From Paenibacillus albiflavus (GTDB lineage Bacteria > Bacillota > Bacilli > Paenibacillales > NBRC-103111), in assembly GCF_004344915.1 (NCBI RefSeq), contig NZ_SKFG01000004.1, positions 219,786 to 283,785 on the forward strand: a stretch of DNA of 64,000 nt. The letters are read 5' to 3'. The notes beneath the pieces were generated by a model. The model was not told where the DNA came from. It was given only the letters and a program-made list of their open reading frames with translations, and searched no databases. The translations under genes were made by a program, and so were the position numbers. Positions within the stretch are counted from its first letter, which is position 1. Each line of letters begins with the position of its first letter. Shown in pieces: positions 16,404 to 24,623 of the stretch.

Positions 16404-17243
16404 ATGAAATCTATCGTAAGCCCAGAATGGTTAGCAGAACATTTGGAAGATTCTAATCTCGTGATAGTGGATTGCAGGTTTATACTAGGGCAGCCTGATT
16501 TCGGAGGACAAGCCTATGCAGAAGATCATATAGCAGGAGCTTATTATTTGGTTCTTAACAAGGATTTATCAGGTCCTATTCGAGAGCATGGAGGCAGACA
16601 TCCATTGCCTGACTTAGGTACATTATCCTTGCGTTTTGGCTCGATTGGCATTGATGCAAGCAAGGTAGTCGTAGCTTATGATGATCAAGGCGGCATGAAT
16701 GCATCACGTCTGTGGTGGCTGCTGCAATTTCTTAATCATCAAGAGGTGTATGTACTTGATCGTGGCTATTCGAGCTGGAAGGCAGCAGGCTATCCGATCA
16801 GTTCCGAAGTGCCTGCGACAGTTGATAACGTAACCTTCTCACCTAAAGTTCAACGCCAAATGCTTGCTTCAGTAGATGAAGTGAGAGACAAATTAGGGCG
16901 TGCAGGAACAATTCTGATCGATTCTCGCGAGGAGCGTCGTTACTTAGGACTTGAGGAAGCAATTGATCGCGCTGCAGGTCACATCCCTGGAGCACGCAAT
17001 TATTTCTGGAAGGGTGTCTTAACGGAAGATGGAGCTTGGGCTGGCTCAGAAATTCAAGCGGAGCGATTCCAGGCGATTAACAAAGAAGATGAGGTTATCG
17101 TCTACTGTGGATCAGGTGTATCTGCTTGCCCGAACGTGATTGCGCTACATGAAGCGGGTTTCCCTAAAGTGAAACTATATTCGGGTTCATGGAGCGATTG
17201 GATTAGCTATGAGGACAATCCGATCGCTACGGGAGAAGAGTAA
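16404..17243 (+). CDS. Two-domain sulfurtransferase (rhodanese)
   Basis: 279 residues of tandem rhodanese domains. The inactive N-terminal half has DCRF and the C-terminal half carries the active loop VYCGSGVSACP, whose first Cys forms the persulfide. CGSG rather than CRKG suggests a 3-mercaptopyruvate or general sulfurtransferase type. It moves sulfane sulfur from thiosulfate or mercaptopyruvate to an acceptor. GGGAGAGTG precedes the ATG. It is monocistronic, divergent from the ABC operon, and closed by a terminator at 17275. Confidence 0.88.
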   Translation: MKSIVSPEWLAEHLEDSNLVIVDCRFILGQPDFGGQAYAEDHIAGAYYLVLNKDLSGPIREHGGRHPLPDLGTLSLRFGSIGIDASKVVVAYDDQGGMNASRLWWLLQFLNHQEVYVLDRGYSSWKAAGYPISSEVPATVDNVTFSPKVQRQMLASVDEVRDKLGRAGTILIDSREERRYLGLEEAIDRAAGHIPGARNYFWKGVLTEDGAWAGSEIQAERFQAINKEDEVIVYCGSGVSACPNVIALHEAGFPKVKLYSGSWSDWISYEDNPIATGEE

Positions 17244-17274
17244 GGGCCAGGAGGCGCAACGGACGTGGGGTGGG

Positions 17275-17320
17275 AGGGCTGTGATAGTTTGCCGGTGGGC
17301 AGGCTATTGCAGCCCTTTTT
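17275..17320 (+). terminator. Terminator after sulfurtransferase gene
   Basis: AGGGCTG (17275-17281) pairs with CAGCCCT (17310-17316); inner GATAG/CTAT and TGCC/GGCA pairs extend the stem, and a T run ends at 17320. Confidence 0.75.
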
Positions 17321-17466
17321 GAGCTTCTCTGCAAACAACTTGCAAACAAGAACCCGCTGAAAACAGTTACTGAAGCCCCGGAGTTAGCTACAGTTGGGCG
17401 GCAGGATCGCTAAACTAACGGGAGGATTGCGAAACAAAAGATAGAACGATGGAAAATGGGGATAGA

Positions 17467-17495
17467 TTGACAGTGTGCTGTCAAATTGTTATGAT
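17467..17495 (+). promoter_or_regulatory. marR promoter with overlapping palindromic operator
   Basis: TTGACA (17467-17472) and TATGAT (17490-17495) are 17 bp apart. A perfect inverted repeat TTGACAG-TGTG-CTGTCAA (17467-17484) covers the -35 box and spacer, a fitting autorepressor site for the MarR protein encoded next. The predicted start of transcription is at about 17502, the A of the ATG itself. Confidence 0.75.
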
Positions 17496-17501
17496 GCAAT
17501 T

Positions 17502-18014
17502 ATGAAACCAATAGATAAACCAGAGGACTCCTTAAGCAGATTTTCACTGAGTATTTTCCACATTAACGGGTTGCTAATGCGTTCCGGGGACATTATCACG
17601 CGTTCAATTGATCAAAGCAGTGCCAGGTGGCAGGTCCTTGGTCGCATTGGATATAAACCTCAAACGGTGGCAAAGATCGCTCGTGATATGGGGCATGCAC
17701 GTCAGAGTGTGCAACGTGTTGCAGACGTATTAGTAAATGAAGGTCTGGCTATCTATAAGGACCACCAGACCGATCGACGCACAAAGCTGGTTGAACTTAC
17801 TCCGAGAGGTGCAGAAGTACTGGGTGCTATCTACGAGCAATATGCCGAATGGAACCAGCATCTAATTACCAAACTCGACCCAGAGCAACTGGATAAGATA
17901 GCAGATGCTCTTGAGAATGTCGGGCGAATTCTGGAGAAGGAGGTAAGCTTCTTTAGTAATGGGAGTTGGAAAAGCATGAATACTGGAGAAAAAAATGAAA
18001 ATGAGAATAAGTGA
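17502..18014 (+). CDS. MarR family transcriptional regulator
   Basis: 170 residues with a winged helix-turn-helix: KIARDMGHARQSVQRVADVLVNEG, followed by the wing containing DHQTDRRTKLVELT, diagnostic of MarR. The ATG at 17502 has no Shine-Dalgarno and coincides with the predicted transcription start, so the mRNA may be leaderless. A GTG at 17475 would lie inside the promoter. It precedes a VOC-family gene by 53 bp and likely controls both. Confidence 0.88.
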   Translation: MKPIDKPEDSLSRFSLSIFHINGLLMRSGDIITRSIDQSSARWQVLGRIGYKPQTVAKIARDMGHARQSVQRVADVLVNEGLAIYKDHQTDRRTKLVELTPRGAEVLGAIYEQYAEWNQHLITKLDPEQLDKIADALENVGRILEKEVSFFSNGSWKSMNTGEKNENENK

Positions 18015-18067
18015 TTGTTGGTCGTTAAAAGGGTCATAAATATAAATGAATTAGGAGGCATAGCTTC

Positions 18068-18433
18068 ATGCAGCGGTTATTTATTTGGGTCGAAATTCCG
18101 GTGGGTAACATGGAACGGGCAAAAACGTTTTACGAGCAGATTTTTAAGATTGAAATGCCAAAAATGGAGATAGGGGATAGTAATTATGCGTTTTTCCCTG
18201 TTCAGGAGCAGTTTAATGGGGGCGCTCTGGTTCACGGCCCGAATCACAAGCCAGCAGTAGATGGCGTCACCGTATATCTGGACGGAAGCCCCGATCTAGC
18301 GACAATTTTGTCACGGGTTAACGAGGCAGGTGGAAAAGTGATCATGGAGAAAACTTATACTGGGAAGAATGCCGGTTATTTGGGGATGTTTCTAGATACT
18401 GAGGGAAATCGCATCGGACTACAGCATTTGTAA
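18068..18433 (+). CDS. VOC family protein (glyoxalase/bleomycin-resistance fold)
   Basis: 121 residues: two beta-alpha-beta-beta-beta halves with IPVGNMERAKTFYEQIF in the first and AGGKVIMEKT...GYLGMFLDTEGNRIGL in the second, typical of small VOC proteins (YwbC/CatE-like). Function may be a metal-dependent lyase, isomerase or drug binding. TTAGGAGGCATAGC precedes the ATG. It follows marR and is the likely regulated effector. A weak hairpin GCATTTG...CAAATGC overlaps the stop codon. Confidence 0.85.
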   Translation: MQRLFIWVEIPVGNMERAKTFYEQIFKIEMPKMEIGDSNYAFFPVQEQFNGGALVHGPNHKPAVDGVTVYLDGSPDLATILSRVNEAGGKVIMEKTYTGKNAGYLGMFLDTEGNRIGLQHL

Positions 18434-18546
18434 ACTTCCGCAAATGCGATACTTTTTCCTGTTTCCCATTCTTGATGGGAACTGGAAGCAGGGATTTTCC
18501 CAGTCAAATTCACGAGTACAAAAGGTGATTTTAAGGGAGTGTGCCC

Positions 18547-18996
18547 ATGGGAAACATATACAACCAATTGCATGCAGCGGAAATACTGACCCGTATCGAG
18601 AATTTAAATCCAAATTCAAAACCACAGTGGGGAACAATGAATGTTGCTCAAATGTTGGCTCACTGCTCCTCGTTTCAAGACATCCCAATGGGAAATTCCT
18701 TTCCCCCTAGAGATTGGATAGGAAGGTTAATCGGAAGGTTTGTGAAACCTATTGTTTATAATGACAAGCCAGCACCACACAATATGTCAACAATTCCGAC
18801 CATACGTATTGCAGATGACAGAGATTTTGAGACAGAAAAAGAGAGACTGAAACAAAAGATTGTAACTTTCCAAAGTAACGGTCCGGAAAAATGTTCAGAC
18901 CATCCACACCCTTTTTTCGGCAAACTCACTCCTGAGCAGTGGGGTAAAGGAATTTATAAGCATTTAGACCATCATTTAAGGCAATTTGGTGTTTAG
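18547..18996 (+). CDS. DUF1569 domain-containing protein
   Basis: 149 residues resembling the DUF1569/DinB-like four-helix family: WGTMNVAQMLAHCSS near residue 30, and C-terminal HPFFGKLTPEQWGKGIYKHLDHHLRQF. The conserved His residues (HC, KHLDHHL) are those expected to bind a metal in DinB-like folds. The ATG at 18547 follows AAGGGAG at seven bases; a GTG at 18541 is too close. A terminator follows at 19039. No known substrate. Confidence 0.75.
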   Translation: MGNIYNQLHAAEILTRIENLNPNSKPQWGTMNVAQMLAHCSSFQDIPMGNSFPPRDWIGRLIGRFVKPIVYNDKPAPHNMSTIPTIRIADDRDFETEKERLKQKIVTFQSNGPEKCSDHPHPFFGKLTPEQWGKGIYKHLDHHLRQFGV

Positions 18997-19038
18997 TATT
19001 TTTTCGCAAGGATTAGTAATTGTTCATGTAAGTTCTAT

Positions 19039-19083
19039 ATACATCACCATGTGGCCTAAGCGCCCCGGCGATGTATTTTTTTA
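19039..19083 (+). terminator. Terminator after DUF1569 gene
   Basis: ATACATCACC (19039-19048) pairs with GGCGATGTAT (19067-19076), one mismatch, followed by an eight-T run. Confidence 0.75.
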
Positions 19084-19139
19084 TTCCTCGAAATCAACAT
19101 GGAGTCAACATTTTCAACAAGTATCTGGAAAAATAGCTC

Positions 19140-19170
19140 TTGACCTTAAAGCAACTTTAAGGTGTATGAT
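19140..19170 (+). promoter_or_regulatory. MerR-type promoter with 19-bp spacer and palindromic operator
   Basis: TTGACC (19140-19145) and TATGAT (19165-19170) are separated by exactly 19 bp, the over-long spacer that MerR proteins twist into register. A perfect 9-bp inverted repeat ACCTTAAAG-CAA-CTTTAAGGT (19143-19163) fills the spacer. The MerR gene is the second gene downstream. Confidence 0.85.
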
Positions 19171-19211
19171 AATCTCACCCGGGAATATTCCAAAAAGTGG
19201 GGGTTGCATAA

Positions 19212-20003
19212 ATGGAGACACCTAATTTTAAGTTTGACGGCGGTTTTATTATGGTGCCGTGGGATCAGTTCGATGAGGCAGTAGAATGGTATTCTGATAA
19301 AATGGGATGGAAATTAATAGGTACGGGCAATGGGCCGGTCGGCAGGAAGGCTTTCTTCAAAATGCCTGGGTCTGGACAAGCCAATTTGAAGTCGTTCGAA
19401 AGCGAATTAAGCCACTTTACGTCCGAAGATTATTTTGAAGGGAATTGCAGGTTCTGCTTTCGCACGGCCAATCTGGATCAGACATTGGAATACTTCAATA
19501 ATCAAGGCGTTAAATGTAACGCGCCGTTAAAGATGCCGGACGGAACGCGTTCCGCCGATATTATCGCATTCGGAAATGTTCGCCTGACATTAAGCGAAGA
19601 CAGGAAGTTGGAAGGTAAATTCCCTGAATCGCGCGTCATTCAATACGCTGCCAAGCCATTATGGTTAGGTGTCACCGATTTGGAAGAATCAATTAATTGG
19701 TATTCGCGGATATGCGGTTGGGAAAGTTCGAAGAAAAATTTTCAAGACCGTGGATTTGCGTTGATGCGCGAAACATGGGACTTCGTCTGGCTGCAAAAAG
19801 TGAATGTCGAGCTACCATCAAAAAAGGCCAATCCCGGAGCCAGGTTATACTTCAGGATTAAAAAGCAAGAGGATCTGTATAAGACGAATGAATGGCTCAA
19901 AGGGCAGGGAATTGAAGTATCCGAAATTATAGGGGAGCGTTGGAAAGGATTCCATTTCTATGATCCGGACGGGAATCGATTAAACGTGTGGAGTTATTAT
20001 TAA
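19212..20003 (+). CDS. Tandem VOC-domain protein
   Basis: 263 residues forming two VOC modules. The first (1-125) has FDEAVEWYSDKMGWKL; the second (about 145-263) has LEESINWYSRICGWESS and ends GFHFYDPDGNRLNVWSYY. One polypeptide thus carries four beta-alpha-beta-beta-beta units, enough for a complete active site. GGGGGTTGC precedes the ATG. It is followed 24 bp later by a merR gene and preceded by a MerR-type promoter, so it is probably an inducible detoxification or ligand-binding protein. Substrate unknown. Confidence 0.82.
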   Translation: METPNFKFDGGFIMVPWDQFDEAVEWYSDKMGWKLIGTGNGPVGRKAFFKMPGSGQANLKSFESELSHFTSEDYFEGNCRFCFRTANLDQTLEYFNNQGVKCNAPLKMPDGTRSADIIAFGNVRLTLSEDRKLEGKFPESRVIQYAAKPLWLGVTDLEESINWYSRICGWESSKKNFQDRGFALMRETWDFVWLQKVNVELPSKKANPGARLYFRIKKQEDLYKTNEWLKGQGIEVSEIIGERWKGFHFYDPDGNRLNVWSYY

Positions 20004-20027
20004 TGAGGGTGGTAGGAGGAGGAACCG

Positions 20028-20852
20028 TTGAAAACAAACATGACCATTCAAAGCTTTTCCGAGCGGACGGGTCTTCCTGCCAGCACGCTTCGTTATTACG
20101 AAAAAGAAGGGCTGCTGCAGCCAAGTCATCGTGCGGATAACGGGTATCGATACTATCGGGAGGATCAGATCCCGAGCGCCTTAAAGATTCATACGCTGCG
20201 CCAAGCGGGAATTGGCCTAATAGAGATCCGTCATTATCTTGCTGCGGATGCTGACGGGCAGGCAAGATGGCTGCGCAAATGGCGGCAGGACGTCGACGCG
20301 AAACTGTTGGCGCTGAATGTAGCCAAACAGTACCTGGATGGTGTCGATTCCGTTGATGAGCATATCCGGTTGGTTAGATGGTCTCAGTCCACGAGGATGC
20401 TTTGGTTTCGGCATCGTGTCAAACGCCAGCTTCATCCGTTTGCACAGGCCATAGATGAGAGTGCGGCTTACTTAGAAAAGAGAGGGCTCTTGCATGCGAA
20501 AGAGGCTTATGTACGACAGGAACGAATGATCGGAGATGAGATGCTCGGCAAAGTCGGTTTTCGCTTACCTATGAAGTCAGCCATACCGGACGATTGGAAG
20601 CATGAAACCGAGCTTGAAGTTGAGCTTGAAGTCTTACAGCCCACACTGTTCGTTACACTTGATTGCTTGTCTACCGATCCTTACGCTTGTTTTAGTTTAA
20701 TGCTCGTTTTGCAATCGTTCGGATTCGAGCCGGCAGGTCCGAATATGGAGCGGTATCAGCTTCACGACAAGATGCATTACCAATGGATGATTCCTGTGGT
20801 TCATGGTGAAGAAACTGGACCTTATACATCAAACCGTTGCATAAACAGATGA
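20028..20852 (+). CDS. MerR family transcriptional regulator
   Basis: 274 residues. The N-terminal winged helix (SFSERTGLPASTLRYYEKEG, then NGYRYYRED) is classic MerR, followed by the dimerisation coiled coil (about residues 80-120). The C-terminal half (about 140-274) is an effector-binding region of unknown ligand; it lacks the Cys pattern of metal-sensing MerRs. The TTG start at 20028 follows GGAGGAGG. It should bind the palindrome at 19143-19163 and so autoregulate the VOC-merR operon. Confidence 0.88.
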   Translation: MKTNMTIQSFSERTGLPASTLRYYEKEGLLQPSHRADNGYRYYREDQIPSALKIHTLRQAGIGLIEIRHYLAADADGQARWLRKWRQDVDAKLLALNVAKQYLDGVDSVDEHIRLVRWSQSTRMLWFRHRVKRQLHPFAQAIDESAAYLEKRGLLHAKEAYVRQERMIGDEMLGKVGFRLPMKSAIPDDWKHETELEVELEVLQPTLFVTLDCLSTDPYACFSLMLVLQSFGFEPAGPNMERYQLHDKMHYQWMIPVVHGEETGPYTSNRCINR

Positions 20853-21047
20853 GCAAGAAAATGCTGAACCGTTTAATAGTGCTTGAGGCTTGCAAAAAAG
20901 TAGTGTTCTCGCCTGTACGGACATTCAAGTCAGCCTGAAGAAGATTAATATAACAGGAGACTAGATAGCTGGGTATTAAAGGAATATGCGGGGCGTACGT
21001 CAAAGTTACAAATGCACCTTAATTTATAATTCGAAGGAGATATGAGA

Positions 21048-21488
21048 ATGAGCTTAAAGGTGGAACCGTTGGATTTACACAAGGCTGATATATCAGGGTC
21101 TAAGTGGCAGGATGTTAAAGCTGAGGAACTTGATATTGATAATGTCAGCTTGGCAAAGACGAATATAAATAACGTAAACATGAGTGGAATGATTTTGAAT
21201 GATGTTAATCTGTCGGGATTAAGCATTAGGGATGCTAATTTTAGCCACGCTGTTATTGACCATATCCATCTGTTTGGAACAGAATTTCATAATGTCGTTC
21301 TTCCTATGGAGGGGGATGGAAATTATAATCCCGATGGGCAATATAAACCAGTAAGTTTTCATAACTGTAACCTTTCTAATGGACAATTAAGAAATTGTGA
21401 TTTATCAAATGTTGAGATAACTGATTGTGACATTACGGGATTGAAAATAAACGGTATCTTAATCTCGGATTTAATCAAGGATAAATAA
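21048..21488 (+). CDS. Pentapeptide repeat protein
   Basis: 146 residues with A(D/N)LXX-type repeats: KADISGS, NVSLAKTNINNVNMSG, DVNLSGLSIRDANFSHAVI and later NCNLSNGQLRNCDLSNVEI. These would form a right-handed quadrilateral beta-helix; some family members mimic DNA and shield gyrase, but no such role can be claimed here. A short non-repeat insertion lies at about residues 85-105. The ATG at 21048 has AAGGAG at eight bases; the one at 21042 is too close. A strong terminator follows. Confidence 0.82.
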   Translation: MSLKVEPLDLHKADISGSKWQDVKAEELDIDNVSLAKTNINNVNMSGMILNDVNLSGLSIRDANFSHAVIDHIHLFGTEFHNVVLPMEGDGNYNPDGQYKPVSFHNCNLSNGQLRNCDLSNVEITDCDITGLKINGILISDLIKDK

Positions 21489-21499
21489 AAGACAAGTAT

Positions 21500-21522
21500 G
21501 GCTGCTTAAGCAGCCGTTTTTA
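21500..21522 (+). terminator. Terminator after pentapeptide repeat gene
   Basis: Perfect palindrome GGCTGCTTAAGCAGCC (21500-21515) followed by GTTTTTATTT. Confidence 0.8.
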
Positions 21523-21543
21523 TTTCTACGCAAAGCTATATAG

Positions 21544-22314
21544 ATGTGGGGGCTGGAATGGTTGGATCGGGTAAAGGTCGTAAACAAGGATAGGAAAATG
21601 GGTTACATTATCCTGTATCTACTATCATTATTAGCTCTATGTGGATTAAATCTGTTGGTCCCGGAGACTAAGTTACTGTGGTATTTGGGTGCTGTTGTCG
21701 TATCCTCTGTTCTTTGGTGGAAGAATCGGAATATTAACCATAGAGACGTTGGCTGTGGGGTTGTGTTAGGTGGCTTAGCATTTTTTCCTTACTACTTTAT
21801 GGGAGTGGCCACATTTTTCGCTTATATAGGCGCTGTGAGCGTATTTAAGAAAAGTAAACACAAAATTAAGTTCTTAAAAGAAACGAATAGAAGAGGCATT
21901 TCCGTAACTCTCTTGTTTATTGTGACCTTTGGTATAGTTCTAGGAACGATTAATGTCTTTCTAAATGATGCTAACCTGAATCCCGGTATCCAATTGTATT
22001 GGATTTGTAGGGCGTTAACAGCAGGGATTTGCGAGGAAATCATTTTCCGGTTTCTGCTTTTTTCCATATTTGCAACAATCATTGGGAATAAAGATTATAC
22101 AAGGCTTGAAGGCTGGATCAGTTATTTCATCATGATTGTCCCGCATGTACTAATCCATTTTGACATGTCTTCCATTAATCTTCTATCCGTGATTGTATTA
22201 TCGGTTGTATTCGGTTTACCATTTGCTTTATTGCAAAGGAAGCGGGATTTAACGTCGGCGATGGGCAGTCACTTTATTGTTGATTTGATCCGATTTGTCA
22301 CATTCCAGGCATAA
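21544..22314 (+). CDS. CPBP family intramembrane metalloprotease
   Basis: 256 residues with about seven membrane segments. The Abi/CPBP signature is present: EEIIFR (EExxxR) near residue 165, a later PHVLIHF His motif and a C-terminal GSHFIVDLIRF His motif. The family contains type II CAAX prenyl endopeptidases and bacteriocin self-immunity proteins. The start is uncertain: ATG 21544 has no site, whereas ATG 21598 is preceded by AAGGA and opens directly into the first membrane helix. Confidence 0.8.
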   Translation: MWGLEWLDRVKVVNKDRKMGYIILYLLSLLALCGLNLLVPETKLLWYLGAVVVSSVLWWKNRNINHRDVGCGVVLGGLAFFPYYFMGVATFFAYIGAVSVFKKSKHKIKFLKETNRRGISVTLLFIVTFGIVLGTINVFLNDANLNPGIQLYWICRALTAGICEEIIFRFLLFSIFATIIGNKDYTRLEGWISYFIMIVPHVLIHFDMSSINLLSVIVLSVVFGLPFALLQRKRDLTSAMGSHFIVDLIRFVTFQA

Positions 22315-22454
22315 TAGAGGAAGGCATTTTAAAGAAACTAGGGCCAGCTAGGGTATGAATGTTTATAATCAAACTTTACCTTGTTTGTATGAAAATGTTG
22401 GTATACAGTTTGAAGCATAAATATATAAACCCTATTTAGAGAGTGGGATGTGCA

Positions 22455-23006
22455 ATGAAAATAGATGTAACGCTGACTGATAAAAACGAAGCCTATATTA
22501 TTAAAAATCTGTATCCTCTTTATCTACATGATTTATCGGGACACCACGGTCTTATCCCGGGACATATTCCCAACGTACATGGAATTTTTGAGGAAAGTAT
22601 AGAATATAAAACTTTAACTGATCAATATGATGTTCAAAACATATGGTGGAACAAACCTGGCTGTCTCCATCCTTTCTTAATAAGAGTTGATGAAATTCCA
22701 GCAGGATTTGCACTTATTGCCACACCCCCCCATTGTTCAAAAGGAATCGACTACTTTGTAAACGAGTTCTTTCTGCTCCAGCCCTTTAGAGGAAATGGAG
22801 TTGCCGAAAATGCTGCGATTCAAGTGTTTGAGAGCTTCAAAGGTAAGTGGGAACTCTTTACCAATCCATCAGAGCGAAATATAGTTGCACAAAAATTTTG
22901 GCGAAGAACAATGTCAAACTATACAAATAGTAACTTTGAGGAAGAGTGCGGGGAGACATTCGATGGGTATAAGTTAATCTTTAGGTTTAATAATACTGAT
23001 CATTGA
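22455..23006 (+). CDS. GNAT family N-acetyltransferase
   Basis: 183 residues. The second half holds the GNAT core: FLIRVDEIPAGFALI, NEFFLLQPFRGNGVAENAA (motif A with RGNGVA) and NPSERNIVAQKFWRR (motif B). It resembles predicted acetyltransferases of the YhaA/EH_ type; the acceptor is unknown. The ATG at 22455 follows GAGTGGGATG, a weak site. It stands alone, converging on an anti-sigma gene. Confidence 0.75.
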   Translation: MKIDVTLTDKNEAYIIKNLYPLYLHDLSGHHGLIPGHIPNVHGIFEESIEYKTLTDQYDVQNIWWNKPGCLHPFLIRVDEIPAGFALIATPPHCSKGIDYFVNEFFLLQPFRGNGVAENAAIQVFESFKGKWELFTNPSERNIVAQKFWRRTMSNYTNSNFEEECGETFDGYKLIFRFNNTDH

Positions 23007-23049
23007 AAATCTTGATTAGGTATATGATCGCTTCTCTCAAAAAACAATG

Positions 23050-23074
23050 AAAAAGCCGCCGGAGGTCCGACGGC
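23050..23074 (-). terminator. Terminator of the minus-strand sigma/anti-sigma operon
   Basis: On the minus strand GCCGTCGG-ACCT-CCGGCGGC (one mismatch) is followed by TTTTTCATTGTTTTTT. It sits just beyond the stop at 23098. Confidence 0.75.
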
Positions 23075-23097
23075 GATGATGTGAATGTATGGAACTA

Positions 23098-23796
23098 TTA
23101 GTTCCCATACTTCTCCCAATATTGCTTCAAGTATTTCTGTAACTCGGCATCTAGATTACCATCGCCTTCTTTTGCATCCGACTCGGCGCTCATGATTGCG
23201 GCCGCAAGCGGTCCGCTTATGCCCCTGTTACCACCTCCCACTCCCTTATCCGGCAGCCACTCCATTTGAGAGTACCATCGCTCTGCATAGTCCTTCTTAC
23301 CACCTGCATTTTTTACAATATACACCCTGTGAAGGACATTGGCTTGATCGTGATAATCGTAGTAGTAGTAACCACTCTCGGACAGTGGCTTCGAGATATC
23401 GATCTTCTCTCCGTTGACTGTCAGCAGCAGTTTGTGACCCTTCTCTTTGACCAGCCATTCACTTTGCGTTTCACCGTCGACACCTACGTTCGTATGGTGA
23501 TCGTCTATCTTCACGATCTCGACGGATCCTCCGTCGGCAAAAAAGATTCGGTGCACCTCGCATTTAATGGCCGAGACGACCTGCTCGTTCGTGGCCCCAT
23601 AGGCGGTAACTGATAAAAGAAACACGAACAAGCACACGGCAAGTGGGGAGACTAATTTCCGACGGTGAGTTTGGTTGATGATGGTCGTTCTGGTTTGGTT
23701 CTCCGATTGTGATCTAATTTCGTTTAACATTTTGGCGCGTTGAGCTTCACTCGGCGTCATCGCCTCGAATACGTTATTCAGTAGAAAGTTGGACAT
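23098..23796 (-). CDS. Putative anti-sigma factor, single-pass membrane protein
   Basis: 232 residues with a cytosolic N-terminus (about 1-46), one membrane segment (about 48-68, LAVCLFVFLLSVTAYGA) and an extracytoplasmic domain of about 160 residues without recognised family. It overlaps the upstream ECF sigma gene by 23 bp, the standard arrangement for a membrane anti-sigma. No ZAS-type HxxxCxxC motif is visible. The exterior domain has YYYYDYHDQ and a Gly-rich GVGGGNRG stretch. Confidence 0.7.
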   Translation of the reverse strand: MSNFLLNNVFEAMTPSEAQRAKMLNEIRSQSENQTRTTIINQTHRRKLVSPLAVCLFVFLLSVTAYGATNEQVVSAIKCEVHRIFFADGGSVEIVKIDDHHTNVGVDGETQSEWLVKEKGHKLLLTVNGEKIDISKPLSESGYYYYDYHDQANVLHRVYIVKNAGGKKDYAERWYSQMEWLPDKGVGGGNRGISGPLAAAIMSAESDAKEGDGNLDAELQKYLKQYWEKYGN

Positions 23797-24280
23797 GTGA
23801 ATCCCCCATTTCGGTCTTCAATCTCTTGCGTCCTGCGGCCAACTGGGTCTGCACGGTACTCTCTTTGCGTCCCAGCATGGCAGCGATTTCTTTAACTGCG
23901 TAGTTCTCATAATAGTAGAGGTAAAGCACGGTCTTATACTTCTCCGGAAGCTTAAGCAGTTTCTCTAGCATGTCCGTAGTGGTTTCCTTATCGGCCTGCC
24001 TTGCTAATTCAGGCAATTTATCCAAGCGAACACGACGGGTTTTCCACCAACTCTTTAAGAAGTCTTTGCAATAATTTCTCGTCGCAACGACGAGCCAGGC
24101 CTTAGCATGTTCACTGTCGGAAAAGGACATTTCGCGCCCAAGCAGCTTTAGGAATACGGATTGAACTGCGTCCTCTGCGTCGGCAGCATTGCGTAGATAC
24201 ATATAGCAGAGCCTGTACACTGTATCCACGTGGCGCTGGTAGATCTTTTCCCATTCATGATCAGCGCTGAATGGCTCCAT
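23774..24280 (-). CDS. RNA polymerase sigma factor, ECF type
   Basis: 168 residues. Region 2 covers residues 10-80 (YRLCYMYLRNAADAEDAVQSVFLKLL) and region 4 covers 110-160 with the helix-turn-helix YAVKEIAAMLGRKESTVQTQLAAGRKRL. It redirects RNA polymerase in response to a surface signal released by the downstream anti-sigma. AGGTG lies ahead of the ATG at 24280. It is divergent from a remnant AraC gene and from a second ECF operon. Confidence 0.9.
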   Translation of the reverse strand: MEPFSADHEWEKIYQRHVDTVYRLCYMYLRNAADAEDAVQSVFLKLLGREMSFSDSEHAKAWLVVATRNYCKDFLKSWWKTRRVRLDKLPELARQADKETTTDMLEKLLKLPEKYKTVLYLYYYENYAVKEIAAMLGRKESTVQTQLAAGRKRLKTEMGDSHVQLSTE

Positions 24281-24441
24281 CCCTTTTCACCTCCGTATAT
24301 AACACGATTCAGAACCTCAAAATATCCTACTACTTTCTAAAAAACACAGAAGTCAGTCCTTTCTTGCAGGGTAAGAACTCAGCAATTATTATCAAGACAA
24401 TCTTCGTTTAAAGCCGTATTCTTCTTATTAAAAGGTGATTT

Positions 24442-24610
24442 ATGGGATATTACAAATACATTCGAGATACCGTCGATAATATTGAAGAACATCTATGCGA
24501 TTATCTTTCTCGTCAGCCCCGTTGTCCACGGTTTCTAGGATTGATTTATTTTTGGTGTTACCCGTGAACCTAACCGATTGCCATATGATCTAATATATAG
24601 ATAACGAGAA
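24442..24610 (+). pseudogene. Decayed AraC-family regulator remnant
   Basis: A good site (AAAGGTGAT) precedes ATG 24442. The first 20 residues, MGYYKYIRDTVDNIEEHL, match the start of an AraC-type HTH domain. The frame then degenerates and stops at 24565. In another frame GVTREPNRLPYDL (from about 24552) resembles the second-helix region (FRxVTGxxxxxY) of the same domain. A deletion and frameshift of an AraC regulator explains this best. It fills most of the 340-bp gap between the two ECF operons. Confidence 0.5.
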
Positions 24611-24623
24611 GGCGGTGAGCATA

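Noticed and set aside
20853..21047. Possible coding remnants after merR
   Set aside because: Short open stretches (e.g. WVLKEYAG) vaguely resemble DNA alkylation repair proteins, but too short to support.
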